Source of the DNA: Streptomyces malachitofuscus
GTDB lineage: Bacteria > Actinomycetota > Actinomycetes > Streptomycetales > Streptomycetaceae
DNA length: 64,000 nucleotides
Direction of reading: 5' to 3'
NCBI RefSeq assembly: GCF_014650055.1
Contig: NZ_BMUF01000003.1
Span: 434,001 to 498,000 of the forward strand
Shown here: one piece after another, positions 14,897-24,014 of the stretch
Layout of the letters: every line of letters begins with the position of its first letter
How positions within the stretch are numbered: the stretch's first letter is position 1
Made by a program: the position numbers and the translations under genes
The notes under the pieces: generated by a model
What the model was told of the DNA's origin: nothing
The model's database searches: none
Seen by the model: the letters and a program-made list of their open reading frames with translations, nothing else

Positions 14897-17350
14897 ATGG
14901 CTGACGTTTCCCGCCGCACGGTTCTCGGCACGCTCGCCGTGGGGGCCGCGGGCTCCTTCCTGCCCCCGTCGCTGCACGAGGCGATGGCCGCGCCGATGCC
15001 GCGCGGTGGTCTGCGCGCCGTCGAGCATGTGATCGTCCTGATGCAGGAGAACCGCTCCTTCGACCACTACTTCGGCACCCTGCGGGGGGTGCGCGGCTTC
15101 CGCGACCGTACCCCGCTGCGTCTGCCCTCGGGGGCCGGCGTCTTCGAGCAGCCGCGGTCCGCGGGCGGCGCGGTCCTGCCGTTCTCCGCCCGCCGGGCGG
15201 CGGTCGACGCGGGCCGCCCGGAGAGCGACATCCAGTACCTGGGCGCGCTCGCACACGGCTTCGACGACGCCGGCCAGGCCCGGGCGAACGGCTGGTGGAA
15301 CGACTGGGTGGCCGCCAAGACCCAGAGCACCATGGCGTTCTACGACCGGCGCGACATCCCGCTGCAGTACGAGCTCGCCGACCGCTTCACCCTCTGCGAC
15401 GCCTACTTCTGCTCCGTGTACGGCTCGACCAACCCCAACCGCAACTACCTGTGGACCGGTACCACCGGCGACGAACCGGACGGCGGCGGGCGGGCCGTCA
15501 CCAACGCCGCCTACGACCCCGGCCACGCCGGCTACACCTGGACGACGTACCCCGAGCGCCTGGAGGCCGCCGGCGTCTCCTGGCAGATCTACCAGGAGTG
15601 GGACAACTTCACGGACAACGCGGTGGAGTACTTCCGGCCCTGGAAGGAGATCGGCCGGAAGATCCTCGCCGAGGCCGGTGGCCGGTACGCCACCACCGAG
15701 CAGTTCTACGACAGCCTGCTGCGCAAGAGCCCCGAACAGCGCGAGGCCGAACTGGCCGCATTCCAGAGGGGCATCGACGCCCTGACGGAGGCCGAACGCC
15801 GGCTCTTCCTGCGCGGCGCCCACCGCTCCGAGCCCGACACGCTCATCCGGCGCATCAGGTCCGACATCGACAAGGGCACCCTGCCCCGGGTCAGCTGGGT
15901 GGTCCCGACGGCCGCACTCTCCGAGCACCCCAGCAGCTCCACCCCCGTCGGCAGCGCCAACCTGGTGTACGACCTCCTCGACGCCATCGCGAGCGACCCG
16001 GAGACCTGGTCGAGGACGGTGCTGTTCATCAACTTCGACGAGAACGACGGCTACTTCGACCATGTGCCGGCCCCGGTGGCGCCCCGGCCGGCCTCCGGCA
16101 ACGACGAGGACTGGTACGACGGCAGACCGGTCGGCCCCGGCCCCCGGGTGCCGATGACGATCGTGTCGCCCTGGACGGTGGGAGGCTTCGTCAGCTCCGA
16201 GGCGTTCGACCACACCTCGGTCATCCGGTTCCTGGAGAAGTGGACCGGCGTCCGGGAGCCCAACATCAGCGCCTGGCGCCGCAGCGTGTTCGGCGACCTG
16301 ACCTCCGCCTTCGACTTCCACCGCGGCCACCGCCGGCCCGAGGTCGAGCAGCCCGGACCGGTACCGGCACCGGTCGGCCGCTGGAACCCCGTACCGCCCC
16401 CGAACCAGGCGCTCCCCGAGCAGGAGCCCGGCACGCGACGGACCCGCCCCCTGCCGTACCGGCTGTCCCTGCGCCCGGACGTCACCCCCGCCGGTGTCCG
16501 CCTCCGGCTCGGCAACGACGGCTCCGCCGGTGCCTGGTTCACCGCCTACCCCGGCGACGGCACCGCCCCGCACACCTGGACCGTGCCCGCCCGGGAGAGG
16601 GCCGACCACACGGTCGAGTACGGCGGCGGCGGATACGACCTCCAGGTGCACGCTCCCGGCTGGTCCGTCTGGGAGCTGCGCGGCACCGGCGTGGGCGCCG
16701 AGGCACACCTCGCCGGCCGCCCGACCGCACGCCATGTGCGGATCGTGTGCTCCAACCCGTCCGCCACCACCCGAAGGCTCCTGGTCGGCGAGTCGGCCCA
16801 CTCCCGCGGCGACGGCGACCACGTGCACAGCGTCACCCTCCGGCCCGGCATGTCCCGCACGGTGCGGCTGCGCCCGGCGGACCACGGCTGGTACGACATC
16901 GTGGTCGTCGACCGCGACGACCCGGCCTTCCTGCGCCGCATGACCGGCCGCCTGCCCCACGACGGTCCCGGCGTGAGCGACCCGGCGACCGGCTCACCCC
17001 CCGCACTCGCCGCGGCCATCGGCCTTCCCGAGCCCCCGCCCACCCGGAACACACCGTTCCGCCAGGGCCACCGGGCCAAGGTCGTGATCACCCTGCGCAA
17101 CCGGAGCCGCGACCGGCTCGACGGCCTCTCCGCCGCGCTGACCGCGCCGCCCGGCTGGACCGTCGAACGGACCGGTACGACCCCCAGGACGCTGGCGGCC
17201 GGAGCCGCGGTCCACGTGCGCTTCACCGTGACCCCCTCCCGCGACGCCACCGCAGGCCGGCTGGTCGTCACCGCATACGCGCGGGGCGGCGGGCTGCTCC
17301 GGCTCGCCGACACACGCCTGCACACCGAGGTCACCCCTGCCGTGACCTGA
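14897..17350 (+). CDS. Tat-exported phosphocholine-type phospholipase C
   Basis: The 817-residue protein starts with a Tat signal (SRRTVLGTLAVGAAGSFL). The phosphoesterase domain has VIVLMQENRSFDHYFGTLRG at about 40-59, STNPNRNYLWTG and NFDENDGYFDHV, the metal and catalytic segments of the PlcC/PlcN family. Two beta-rich C-terminal domains (about 510-600 and 700-815) match the DUF756 repeats of this family. It would hydrolyse phospholipids outside the cell to release a phosphorylated head group. ATG 14897 has no ribosome site, but TAGCGT lies 8 bases upstream, so a leaderless transcript is possible. Confidence 0.92.
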   Translation: MADVSRRTVLGTLAVGAAGSFLPPSLHEAMAAPMPRGGLRAVEHVIVLMQENRSFDHYFGTLRGVRGFRDRTPLRLPSGAGVFEQPRSAGGAVLPFSARRAAVDAGRPESDIQYLGALAHGFDDAGQARANGWWNDWVAAKTQSTMAFYDRRDIPLQYELADRFTLCDAYFCSVYGSTNPNRNYLWTGTTGDEPDGGGRAVTNAAYDPGHAGYTWTTYPERLEAAGVSWQIYQEWDNFTDNAVEYFRPWKEIGRKILAEAGGRYATTEQFYDSLLRKSPEQREAELAAFQRGIDALTEAERRLFLRGAHRSEPDTLIRRIRSDIDKGTLPRVSWVVPTAALSEHPSSSTPVGSANLVYDLLDAIASDPETWSRTVLFINFDENDGYFDHVPAPVAPRPASGNDEDWYDGRPVGPGPRVPMTIVSPWTVGGFVSSEAFDHTSVIRFLEKWTGVREPNISAWRRSVFGDLTSAFDFHRGHRRPEVEQPGPVPAPVGRWNPVPPPNQALPEQEPGTRRTRPLPYRLSLRPDVTPAGVRLRLGNDGSAGAWFTAYPGDGTAPHTWTVPARERADHTVEYGGGGYDLQVHAPGWSVWELRGTGVGAEAHLAGRPTARHVRIVCSNPSATTRRLLVGESAHSRGDGDHVHSVTLRPGMSRTVRLRPADHGWYDIVVVDRDDPAFLRRMTGRLPHDGPGVSDPATGSPPALAAAIGLPEPPPTRNTPFRQGHRAKVVITLRNRSRDRLDGLSAALTAPPGWTVERTGTTPRTLAAGAAVHVRFTVTPSRDATAGRLVVTAYARGGGLLRLADTRLHTEVTPAVT

Positions 17351-17379
17351 CGCCGGCCGGTCCGGCGGACCCGCCCGGC

Positions 17380-17395
17380 CCCCGCACCGGCGGGG
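17380..17395. terminator. Bidirectional hairpin between convergent genes
   Basis: CCCCGC-ACCG-GCGGGG lies 29 bases after the phospholipase stop and 8 bases from the end of the convergent GntR gene. Confidence 0.65.
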
Positions 17396-17402
17396 AGTGC
17401 GG

Positions 17403-18077
17403 TCAGCCGGTCAGGCCCTCCGCGGTCAGCGTGAGGTGCCGGACCAGCAACTCGGCGGCGGCATCGGCGTCGCGGGCCAGCGCGGCCTCCTCCAGGCGGC
17501 GGTGTTCGTCGGTCCCGTCCCGGCCGGGGGTGCGCCGTGCCGACCAGCGGCGCGCCAGTTCGCTGGCGGTCCACATCCGGTCGAAGGTCTCCAGCAGCAC
17601 GGGGTTGCCGCACCCTTCCAGCAGCGTCCGGTGGAAGACCCGGTGTGCCTCTGCCCAGGCCTGGCTGTAGTGCTCGCCCTCTCCCGGTTCGTACGCCGGT
17701 GTCCGGGCGACACGGTGATGGGCGGCCCGTACGCGGGCCTCCCAGTCGACGTCACCGCGCTCGACGGACAGGCGCAGCACCACCGGTTCGATCGTGCGGC
17801 GGGCCTCCGCGATCTCCTGCCAGCGCCGGTCGGAGAAGTCCGGAACGGCGAAACCGCGGTTGGGCAGCCGGTCGGCGAGGCCCTCACCGACCAGTCGCAC
17901 CAGCGCCTCGCGCACGACGGCCAGGCTCACGCCCCGCTCCTTGGCGAGGTCCTGCGGTTTCAGGGCGTCGCCGGGGGAGTGGTCCCCTCGCATGATCGCG
18001 TCCCGCAGTTGCGCGTGGACCTGCTCGGAGAGCATGCGCTTGCCCGTCGGGGCCGGGGTGGAGGCCGTATCAGTCAT
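17403..18077 (-). CDS. GntR/FadR-family (FCD) regulator
   Basis: The 224-residue protein has a GntR winged helix (about 15-78, LSEQVHAQLRDAIMRGDHSPGD then GVSLAVVREALVRLVGEGL) and an all-helical FCD effector domain with metal-type His residues (FHRTLLEGCGNP, HLTLTAEG). FCD regulators bind organic acids or amino acids. It is divergent from the Raf-kinase-inhibitor-like gene, and a palindrome lies 26 bases before its start. It probably controls itself and possibly that neighbour. Confidence 0.92.
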   Translation of the reverse strand: MTDTASTPAPTGKRMLSEQVHAQLRDAIMRGDHSPGDALKPQDLAKERGVSLAVVREALVRLVGEGLADRLPNRGFAVPDFSDRRWQEIAEARRTIEPVVLRLSVERGDVDWEARVRAAHHRVARTPAYEPGEGEHYSQAWAEAHRVFHRTLLEGCGNPVLLETFDRMWTASELARRWSARRTPGRDGTDEHRRLEEAALARDADAAAELLVRHLTLTAEGLTG

Positions 18078-18102
18078 GAAGGCAGCATAGACGATCCCTT
18101 CG

Positions 18103-18114
18103 ATAATCGATTAT
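18103..18114. promoter_or_regulatory. Palindrome, likely GntR operator
   Basis: ATAATCGATTAT is a perfect 12-bp, AT-rich palindrome in a very GC-rich gap between the GntR gene and the divergent gene at 18228. Likely the GntR operator. Confidence 0.6.
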
Positions 18115-18227
18115 TAGTGCTATGGTCGATTGCAGGTCGACGACGAAGGGCGCCCGCGGCACGCCGCGTTCCTCCGTCGGCCCAGCGCGCAGTGCCACTC
18201 GGGCACCGTCATGAAAGGAACGACGCG

Positions 18228-18761
18228 ATGACCGCCAACAACCCCTTCGCCCGCCTCCCCGAGGCGGCCCCCTTCACCGTCACGAGCACCACGGTCACCG
18301 ACGGCGACCCCTGGCCGCCCGCGCAGTTCGCCTCCGGCGTCCCCGGCGGCGGGGACATCTCCCCGCAGCTCTCCTGGAGCGGCGCCCCGGACGGCACGAA
18401 GAGCTACGCCGTCACCGTCTACGACCCCGACGCCCCCACCGGCTCCGGGTTCTGGCACTGGGCGGTCGCCGACATCCCCGCCACCGTCACCTCGCTCCCC
18501 GAAGGCGCCGGCGACGACACCGGCTCCGGTCTGCCCGAGGGTGCCTTCCAGCTGCCCAACGACGCCCGCGCCGCCCGCTACCTCGGCGCCGCCCCGCCCG
18601 CGGGCCACGGCCGCCACCGCTACTTCGTCGTCGTGCACGCCCTCGACGTCGAGACCGTCGGCATACCCGCCGACACCACCCCCGCCGTCCTCGGCTTCAC
18701 GATGGCCGGCCACATCCTCGGTCGCGCGGTCCTGACCGCCACAGCCGAAACCCCGGCCTGA
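18228..18761 (+). CDS. YbhB/YbcL-type (PEBP, Raf-kinase-inhibitor-like) protein
   Basis: The 177-residue protein shows the PEBP ligand-pocket motifs YDPDAPTGSGFWHW and GHGRHRYFVVVHALDV. Bacterial members bind anionic ligands; their roles are unclear. AAAGGAA lies 7 bases before ATG 18228. Eight bases separate it from the DtxR-type gene, suggesting an operon. A GntR-type palindrome is upstream. Confidence 0.93.
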   Translation: MTANNPFARLPEAAPFTVTSTTVTDGDPWPPAQFASGVPGGGDISPQLSWSGAPDGTKSYAVTVYDPDAPTGSGFWHWAVADIPATVTSLPEGAGDDTGSGLPEGAFQLPNDARAARYLGAAPPAGHGRHRYFVVVHALDVETVGIPADTTPAVLGFTMAGHILGRAVLTATAETPA

Positions 18762-18769
18762 CAAGCGCC

Positions 18770-19483
18770 ATGTCACGCCTGATCGACACCACGGAGATGT
18801 ATCTCCGCACCGTCCTCGAGCTGGAGGAGGAAGGCGTGACCCCGCTGCGGGCCCGGATCGCCGAGAGCCTGGACCGGAGCGGCCCCACCGTCAGCCAGAC
18901 CGTCGCGCGCATGGAGCGCGACGGTCTGCTGCGGGTCGCCGCCGACCGGCATCTCGAACTGACCGAGCAGGGCCGCCTCCTGGCCGCGCGCGTGATGCGC
19001 AAGCACCGGCTGGCGGAGTGCCTCCTGGTCGATGTGATCGGCCTGGAGTGGGAGCAGGTCCACGCCGAGGCCTGCCGCTGGGAGCACGTGATGAGCGAAG
19101 CCGTCGAGCGTCACGCCCTGGAACTCCTGCGGCACCCGACCCGGTCGCCCTACGGCAACCCGATCCCCGCTCTCGAGGAGCTCGGTGGAAAGGCCCCCGC
19201 GGATCCGCCTCCCGGCGAAAGCACCGTCAGCCTCGGCCGGCTGGACCCGGGGCCGGACGGGGCGAGAGCCGTCGTTCGGCGCATCGGTGAGCCGATCCAG
19301 ACCGACCGGCGGCTGATGCGTACCCTGTGGCACGCCGGAGTGCGGCCCGGCGCGGCCGTGCAGGTGACGCGGGCCCCGGACGGCGTGCGGGTCGGCGACG
19401 GAGGAAAACCCGCCGAACTGTCCGCGAGGACCGCGGCGCACGTCTTCGTGGCCCGGCGCTCCCCGTCACACCCCGCACGGTAA
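18770..19483 (+). CDS. DtxR-family metal-dependent repressor
   Basis: The 237-residue protein has the DtxR winged helix (LIDTTEMYLRTVLELEEEG, then RSGPTVSQTVARMERDGLL) and a dimerisation domain with ligand-type residues in KHRLAECLLVD and AEACRWEHVMSEAVE (Cys, Glu and His of the primary site). The C-terminal third is an SH3-like FeoA domain. It should bind Fe(II) or Mn(II) and repress uptake genes. No metal-transport gene is adjacent, so it is probably a global regulator or a paralogue of DmdR1. Confidence 0.93.
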   Translation: MSRLIDTTEMYLRTVLELEEEGVTPLRARIAESLDRSGPTVSQTVARMERDGLLRVAADRHLELTEQGRLLAARVMRKHRLAECLLVDVIGLEWEQVHAEACRWEHVMSEAVERHALELLRHPTRSPYGNPIPALEELGGKAPADPPPGESTVSLGRLDPGPDGARAVVRRIGEPIQTDRRLMRTLWHAGVRPGAAVQVTRAPDGVRVGDGGKPAELSARTAAHVFVARRSPSHPAR

Positions 19484-19486
19484 TTG

Positions 19487-19501
19487 CCTAAACAGATTAG
19501 G
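19487..19501. promoter_or_regulatory. Inverted repeat upstream of the TetR gene
   Basis: CCTAA-N5-TTAGG lies 54 bases before the TetR start, straight after the DtxR stop. It is a likely operator for that TetR protein. Confidence 0.55.
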
Positions 19502-19554
19502 AAAGCGCATGATGTTCCAGGGATGACTCGAAGAACGACGCGGAGGAAACGGGT

Positions 19555-20127
19555 GTGGCACGCGCGGGGCTGACCACGGAACGCCTGGTCAAGGCGGGGG
19601 CGGAGATGGCCGACGAGATCGGTTTCGAGCAGACCACCCCCTCGGAGCTGGCCCGGCGCTTCGGCGTCAGGACCGCGAGCCTGTACTCACATGTGAGGAA
19701 CGCCCACGACCTGAAGACCAGGATCGCGCTGCTCGCCCTGGAGGAACTGGCCGACCTGGTGTCCGCCGCGGTGGCCGGCCGGGCCGGCAAGGACGCGCTG
19801 ACCGCGTTCGCGAACGCCTACCGCGACTACGCCCACAAGCACCCGGGCCGCTTCGCCGCCACCCGGTTCCCGCTCAGCCCGGAGGCGGCCGCCTCCAGCG
19901 CCGGCGTGCGGCATGCCCGGATGTCACGGGCGATCCTGCGCGGATACCACCTGGCCGAACCGCACCAGACCCACGCCGTGCGCCTCCTGGGCAGCGTGTT
20001 CAGCGGTTTCGTCGGCCTGGAAGGTGCCGGAGCGTTCAGCCACAGTTCCCCCGACCCGCGGGAGAGCTGGACCGAGATCCTCGATGCGCTGGATACCCTC
20101 CTGCGCACCTGGCCGACCACCTCCTGA
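19555..20127 (+). CDS. TetR-family regulator (WHG-domain type)
   Basis: The 190-residue protein has an N-terminal HTH (LVKAGAEMADEIGFEQTTPSELARRFGVRTASLYSHVRN, written here only as the region 11-49) and a C-terminal ligand domain with HPGRFAATRFPL, typical of the TetR_C_33/WHG group. GTG 19555 has GGAGGAAA upstream. An inverted repeat precedes the gene and the pntAB operon follows it on the same strand, 137 bases on. Control of pntAB is possible but unproven. Confidence 0.9.
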   Translation: MARAGLTTERLVKAGAEMADEIGFEQTTPSELARRFGVRTASLYSHVRNAHDLKTRIALLALEELADLVSAAVAGRAGKDALTAFANAYRDYAHKHPGRFAATRFPLSPEAAASSAGVRHARMSRAILRGYHLAEPHQTHAVRLLGSVFSGFVGLEGAGAFSHSSPDPRESWTEILDALDTLLRTWPTTS

Positions 20128-20264
20128 CCGGCCGCGCCCCCGAAGCGTGGCGCCGCGGTGGCCGGGTACGGCCTGCATACGGGCGCCTTCCCGCCCCACC
20201 CTTCCCAGGGGTCGGCATATCCCGTATCACCGTGTCCACCAACGCCTTTACGAGGGGACCACAC

Positions 20265-21830
20265 ATGTCTGCGCAACACCCCGCGCACCCGCATCCGCCC
20301 CGACGCATCGGTGTCGTCACCGAATCCACACCCGGGGAGACGCGCGTCGCCGCGACCCCCGCGACCGTACGCCTGCTGCACGGCCTCGGATACGAGACCG
20401 TCGTCGAGTCGGGAGCCGGTGCCGCCGCCGGCTACGGCGACGAAGCCTACGCACAGGCGGGGGCGAGCATCGGCGAGGCGTGGAACGCGGATGTCGTGCT
20501 GAAGATCAACGCGCCGTCCACCGAGGAGATCGGCCGACTGCGCAGTGGCGCGACCCTGGTGTCCCTGATCTCCCCGGCCCAGCGGCCGGAGCTGCTGGAG
20601 GAACTCGCCGCGCGCGGGGTGACGGTGCTCGCCCTCGACGCGGTGCCCCGCATCTCGCGGGCGCAGTCGATGGACGTACTCAGCTCGATGGCGAACATCG
20701 CGGGCTACCGCGCGGTGATCGAGGCCGCCCACGTCTTCGGACGCTTCTTCACCGGGCAGGTCACCGCCGCGGGCAAGGTTCCTCCGGCGAAGGTCCTCGT
20801 CGCCGGTGCCGGCGTCGCAGGACTCGCCGCCATCGGGGCCGCGTCCAGCCTCGGTGCCGTCGTCCGCGCCACCGACCCGCGGCCCGAGGTCGCCGACCAG
20901 GTGAAGTCCCTGGGCGGCGAATACCTCGCGGTGAACACGGCCCACGAGACGAGCACCGACGGCTACGCCAGGGAAACCACCGCCGACTACGACCGGGCGG
21001 CGGCCGAGCTCTACCACGAGCAGGCCCGGGAGGTGGACATCGTCATCACCACAGCCCTGATCCCCGGCCGCCCCGCGCCGCGCCTGCTGACCGCCGCGGA
21101 CGTGGCGGCGATGAAACCCGGCAGCGTCATCGTCGACATGGCGGCCGCCCAGGGCGGCAACGTCGAGGGCACCATCGCCGGCCGGACCGTGGTGACCGAC
21201 AACGGGGTGACCGTCCTCGGCTACACCGACCTGGCCTCCCGGCTGCCCGACCAGGCCTCGCAGATGTTCGGCACCAATGTGGTCAACCTCCTCGCGCTGA
21301 TCACACCCGGCAAGGACGGCCGGCCCGCCCTCGACTTCGACGACGTGGTCCAGCGGGCCGTCACCGTGGTCCGCTCCGGCGAGGTCACCTGGCCGCCCCC
21401 GCCCGTCGCGGTGTCGGCCGCCCCCCAGGACGCCGGGCCCGAGGAACCCACCACCGCGCCCCCGGACACCGACCGGCCCCGGATCACCCCCGCGGCGCGC
21501 TACGGCCTGATCGGCCTCGGCATGCTGGCGACGTTCCTGCTGGTCGCCTTCGCTCCGGCCCAACTCGCCGAGAACTTCACGGTGTTCGCGCTGGCCGTGG
21601 TCATCGGCTACTACGTCATCGGCAAGGTCCACCACGCCCTGCACACCCCACTGATGTCGGTGACCAACGCCATCTCCGGGATCGTGGTGATCGGCGCCCT
21701 GGTGCAGATCGGACACGGCAACCGGCTCGTCACCGTGCTCTCCTTCGTGGCGATCCTGCTGACGAGCGTGAACATCTTCGGAGGCTTCGCCGTCACCCGC
21801 CGCATGCTGTCCATGTTCTCGAAGGGCTGA
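20265..21830 (+). CDS. pntA: NAD(P) transhydrogenase subunit alpha
   Basis: The 521-residue protein joins domain I, which binds NAD(H), with four membrane helices. RAQSMDVLSSMANIAGYRA is the domain-I loop that contacts domain III, and VAGAGVAGLAAIGAASSLGA is the Rossmann glycine motif. The helices lie at about 410-505. Domain I and the alpha-2 membrane part are fused, as in E. coli PntA. With PntB it couples hydride transfer between NADH and NADP+ to proton flow. ATG 20265 has GAGGGGA about 7 bases upstream and replaces a longer frame beginning at 20232. PntB follows 3 bases after the stop. Confidence 0.95.
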   Translation: MSAQHPAHPHPPRRIGVVTESTPGETRVAATPATVRLLHGLGYETVVESGAGAAAGYGDEAYAQAGASIGEAWNADVVLKINAPSTEEIGRLRSGATLVSLISPAQRPELLEELAARGVTVLALDAVPRISRAQSMDVLSSMANIAGYRAVIEAAHVFGRFFTGQVTAAGKVPPAKVLVAGAGVAGLAAIGAASSLGAVVRATDPRPEVADQVKSLGGEYLAVNTAHETSTDGYARETTADYDRAAAELYHEQAREVDIVITTALIPGRPAPRLLTAADVAAMKPGSVIVDMAAAQGGNVEGTIAGRTVVTDNGVTVLGYTDLASRLPDQASQMFGTNVVNLLALITPGKDGRPALDFDDVVQRAVTVVRSGEVTWPPPPVAVSAAPQDAGPEEPTTAPPDTDRPRITPAARYGLIGLGMLATFLLVAFAPAQLAENFTVFALAVVIGYYVIGKVHHALHTPLMSVTNAISGIVVIGALVQIGHGNRLVTVLSFVAILLTSVNIFGGFAVTRRMLSMFSKG

Positions 21831-21833
21831 CCG

Positions 21834-23294
21834 ATGACCTCCATGACCGTTTCCCGGGCGGCCGACCTGGTCGCGGCCCTGCTGTTCATCCTCAGCCTCG
21901 CCGGCCTGTCCCAGCACCGGACCTCGCGCGCCGGCGTCGTCTACGGCATCGCGGGGATGGCGCTCGCCCTGTCCGCCACGGTGGTGGCCGCGGCGGACAG
22001 CATCTCCGGCGGTGCGATCGCGGCGATCCTCCTCGCGACGGCGGCCGGAGCCGTGGCGGGACTGTGGCGGGCCAGGCGTGTGGAGATGACGCAGATGCCC
22101 GAGCTCATCGCCGTGCTGCACAGTTTCGTCGGCCTCGCGGCCGTCCTGGTCGGCTGGAACAGCTACCTGGAGGTCGAGGCGAACGGCGACCGGACCCACG
22201 TGGCCGCCGAACTGCTGCGCATCCACCACGCCGAGGTGTTCATCGGCATCTTCATCGGCGCGGTCACCTTCACCGGCTCCCTCGTCGCCTACCTGAAGCT
22301 GTCCGGGCGGATCAAGTCCAGGCCGCTGGTCCTGCCCGGCAAGAACGCCCTCAACCTCGGCGCGCTGGCCGCCTTCGTGGCGCTGACGGTCTGGTTCACC
22401 GTCAGCCCGAACCTGCCGCTGATGATCGCGGTCACGGCCCTGGCCCTCGCCCTGGGCTGGCACCTGGTCGCCTCCATCGGCGGCGGCGACATGCCCGTCG
22501 TCGTCTCCATGCTCAACAGCTACTCCGGCTGGGCCGCGGCGGCGGCCGGATTCCTGCTCGACAACAACCTGCTGATCGTCACCGGCGCGCTCGTCGGATC
22601 CTCCGGCGCCTATCTGAGCTACATCATGTGCAAGGCGATGAACCGCTCCTTCCTCTCGGTCATCGCCGGCGGCTTCGGTATCGAGGCCGCACCGGCCGGC
22701 GGCGAGGAGCAGCGCGGGCACCGCGAGACGCGGGCCGAGGAGGCGGCCGCACTGCTCGCCGGGGCCCGGTCGGTGGTGATCACCCCCGGCTACGGCATGG
22801 CCGTGGCCCAGGCGCAGCATCCGGTCGCGGAGCTGACACGGCGGCTGCGCGAGCGCGGCGTCGAGGTCCGCTTCGGCGTCCACCCGGTCGCCGGGCGCCT
22901 GCCCGGACACATGAACGTGCTCCTGGCCGAGGCGAAGGTGCCGTACGACATCGTCCTGGAGATGGACGAGATCAACGACGACTTCGCGGACACGTCGGTC
23001 GTCCTGGTCATCGGGGCGAACGACACGGTCAACCCCGCGGCGATGGACGATCCCGCCAGCCCGATCGCGGGCATGCCCGTGCTGCGCGTGTGGGAGGCGG
23101 ACCAGGTCATCGTCTTCAAGCGCTCGATGGCCTCCGGCTACGCCGGCGTGCAGAACCCGCTGTTCTTCCGCGAGAACAGCAGCATGCTCTTCGGCGACGC
23201 CAGGCAGAGCGTCGAGGAGATCCTGCACGCCCTCGACGCCCACGCCGCAAGCGGCCCCGCGAGCACCGCCCGGCAGACGACGGGGGCCCACTGA
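21834..23294 (+). CDS. pntB: NAD(P) transhydrogenase subunit beta
   Basis: The 486-residue protein has eight to nine membrane helices (1-285) and a C-terminal NADP(H)-binding domain III with [48 protein letters not shown] and [18 protein letters not shown]. It forms the proton channel and the NADP site of the complex with PntA. The gene follows pntA by three bases. A strong hairpin comes right after the stop, so the pntAB unit ends here. Confidence 0.96.
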   Translation: MTSMTVSRAADLVAALLFILSLAGLSQHRTSRAGVVYGIAGMALALSATVVAAADSISGGAIAAILLATAAGAVAGLWRARRVEMTQMPELIAVLHSFVGLAAVLVGWNSYLEVEANGDRTHVAAELLRIHHAEVFIGIFIGAVTFTGSLVAYLKLSGRIKSRPLVLPGKNALNLGALAAFVALTVWFTVSPNLPLMIAVTALALALGWHLVASIGGGDMPVVVSMLNSYSGWAAAAAGFLLDNNLLIVTGALVGSSGAYLSYIMCKAMNRSFLSVIAGGFGIEAAPAGGEEQRGHRETRAEEAAALLAGARSVVITPGYGMAVAQAQHPVAELTRRLRERGVEVRFGVHPVAGRLPGHMNVLLAEAKVPYDIVLEMDEINDDFADTSVVLVIGANDTVNPAAMDDPASPIAGMPVLRVWEADQVIVFKRSMASGYAGVQNPLFFRENSSMLFGDARQSVEEILHALDAHAASGPASTARQTTGAH

Positions 23295-23303
23295 CGCCGC
23301 GCT

Positions 23304-23327
23304 CCCGGGGCGGCTGTCCGCCCCGGG
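23304..23327. terminator. Bidirectional terminator between pntB and the convergent response regulator
   Basis: Perfect 10-bp arms CCCGGGGCGG / CCGCCCCGGG with a 4-base loop fill the gap between the two stop codons. Confidence 0.85.
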
Positions 23328-23996
23328 TCAGACAGGAGGCCGCACGAGCCCCGACTGGTAGGCGAGGGCCACCAGTTGAGCGCGGCTGCGGGCGTCCAGC
23401 TTGGTCTTGGCACGCTGCACGTGTGTACGCACCGTCAGCGGGCTGAGGAACAACTGCTCGGCGATCTCGGTGTCCGACCTGCCGTCCGCGACCAGCATCG
23501 TCACCTCGCGCTCGCGGGCGGTCAGGGCGGCCAGGGCCTCCGGGGACGCACCGGAGCCGGTTTCGGGCGTCGCCAGGAAGCGCGCGATGAGGGAGCGGGT
23601 GGCCGCCGGGGACAGCAGCGCGTCCCCGGCGGCCACGGTGCGGATGCCGTCGAGCAGCGCGTCGGCCGACACGTCCTTGCCGAGGAACCCGCTCGCGCCC
23701 AGCCGCAGGGCACGGGCGACGTACTCGTCGGTCTGGAACGTGGTCAGGACCAGGACGCGGGTGTCCCCCAGGCCGGGGTCGGCGCAGATGGCCCCGGTCG
23801 CAGCGAGACCGTCGGTGCCGGGCATGCGGATGTCCATGAGAACGACGTCGGGGCGGTGCTCCCGGGCGAGCTCGACGGCCGCCCCGCCGTCGGCGGCCTC
23901 GTCGACCACCTCCATGTCCGCACAGGAGTCGATCAGGATGCGGAAGGTCGCCCGGAGCAGGGTCTGGTCGTCGGCGAGCAGCACGCGGATGGCCAT
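23328..23996 (-). CDS. NarL/LuxR-family response regulator
   Basis: The 222-residue protein has a receiver domain with Asp9/Asp10, phosphoacceptor Asp55 (VLMDIRMPG) and Lys in GFLGKDV, then a LuxR HTH (LTAREREVTMLVADGRSDTEIA). It lies 18 bases after its kinase gene and downstream of an MMPL transporter gene on the same strand. The nearby exporter is a plausible target. Confidence 0.95.
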   Translation of the reverse strand: MAIRVLLADDQTLLRATFRILIDSCADMEVVDEAADGGAAVELAREHRPDVVLMDIRMPGTDGLAATGAICADPGLGDTRVLVLTTFQTDEYVARALRLGASGFLGKDVSADALLDGIRTVAAGDALLSPAATRSLIARFLATPETGSGASPEALAALTAREREVTMLVADGRSDTEIAEQLFLSPLTVRTHVQRAKTKLDARSRAQLVALAYQSGLVRPPV

Positions 23997-24014
23997 GAGG
24001 GCTCTTCTCGTGGG

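Noticed and set aside
19827..23291. Open frame of more than 1000 codons antisense to the TetR/pntAB genes
   Set aside because: It mirrors the GC-rich third-position pattern of the real genes, has low-complexity Gly/Asp/His-rich translation and no known domain. It is a shadow of pntAB.
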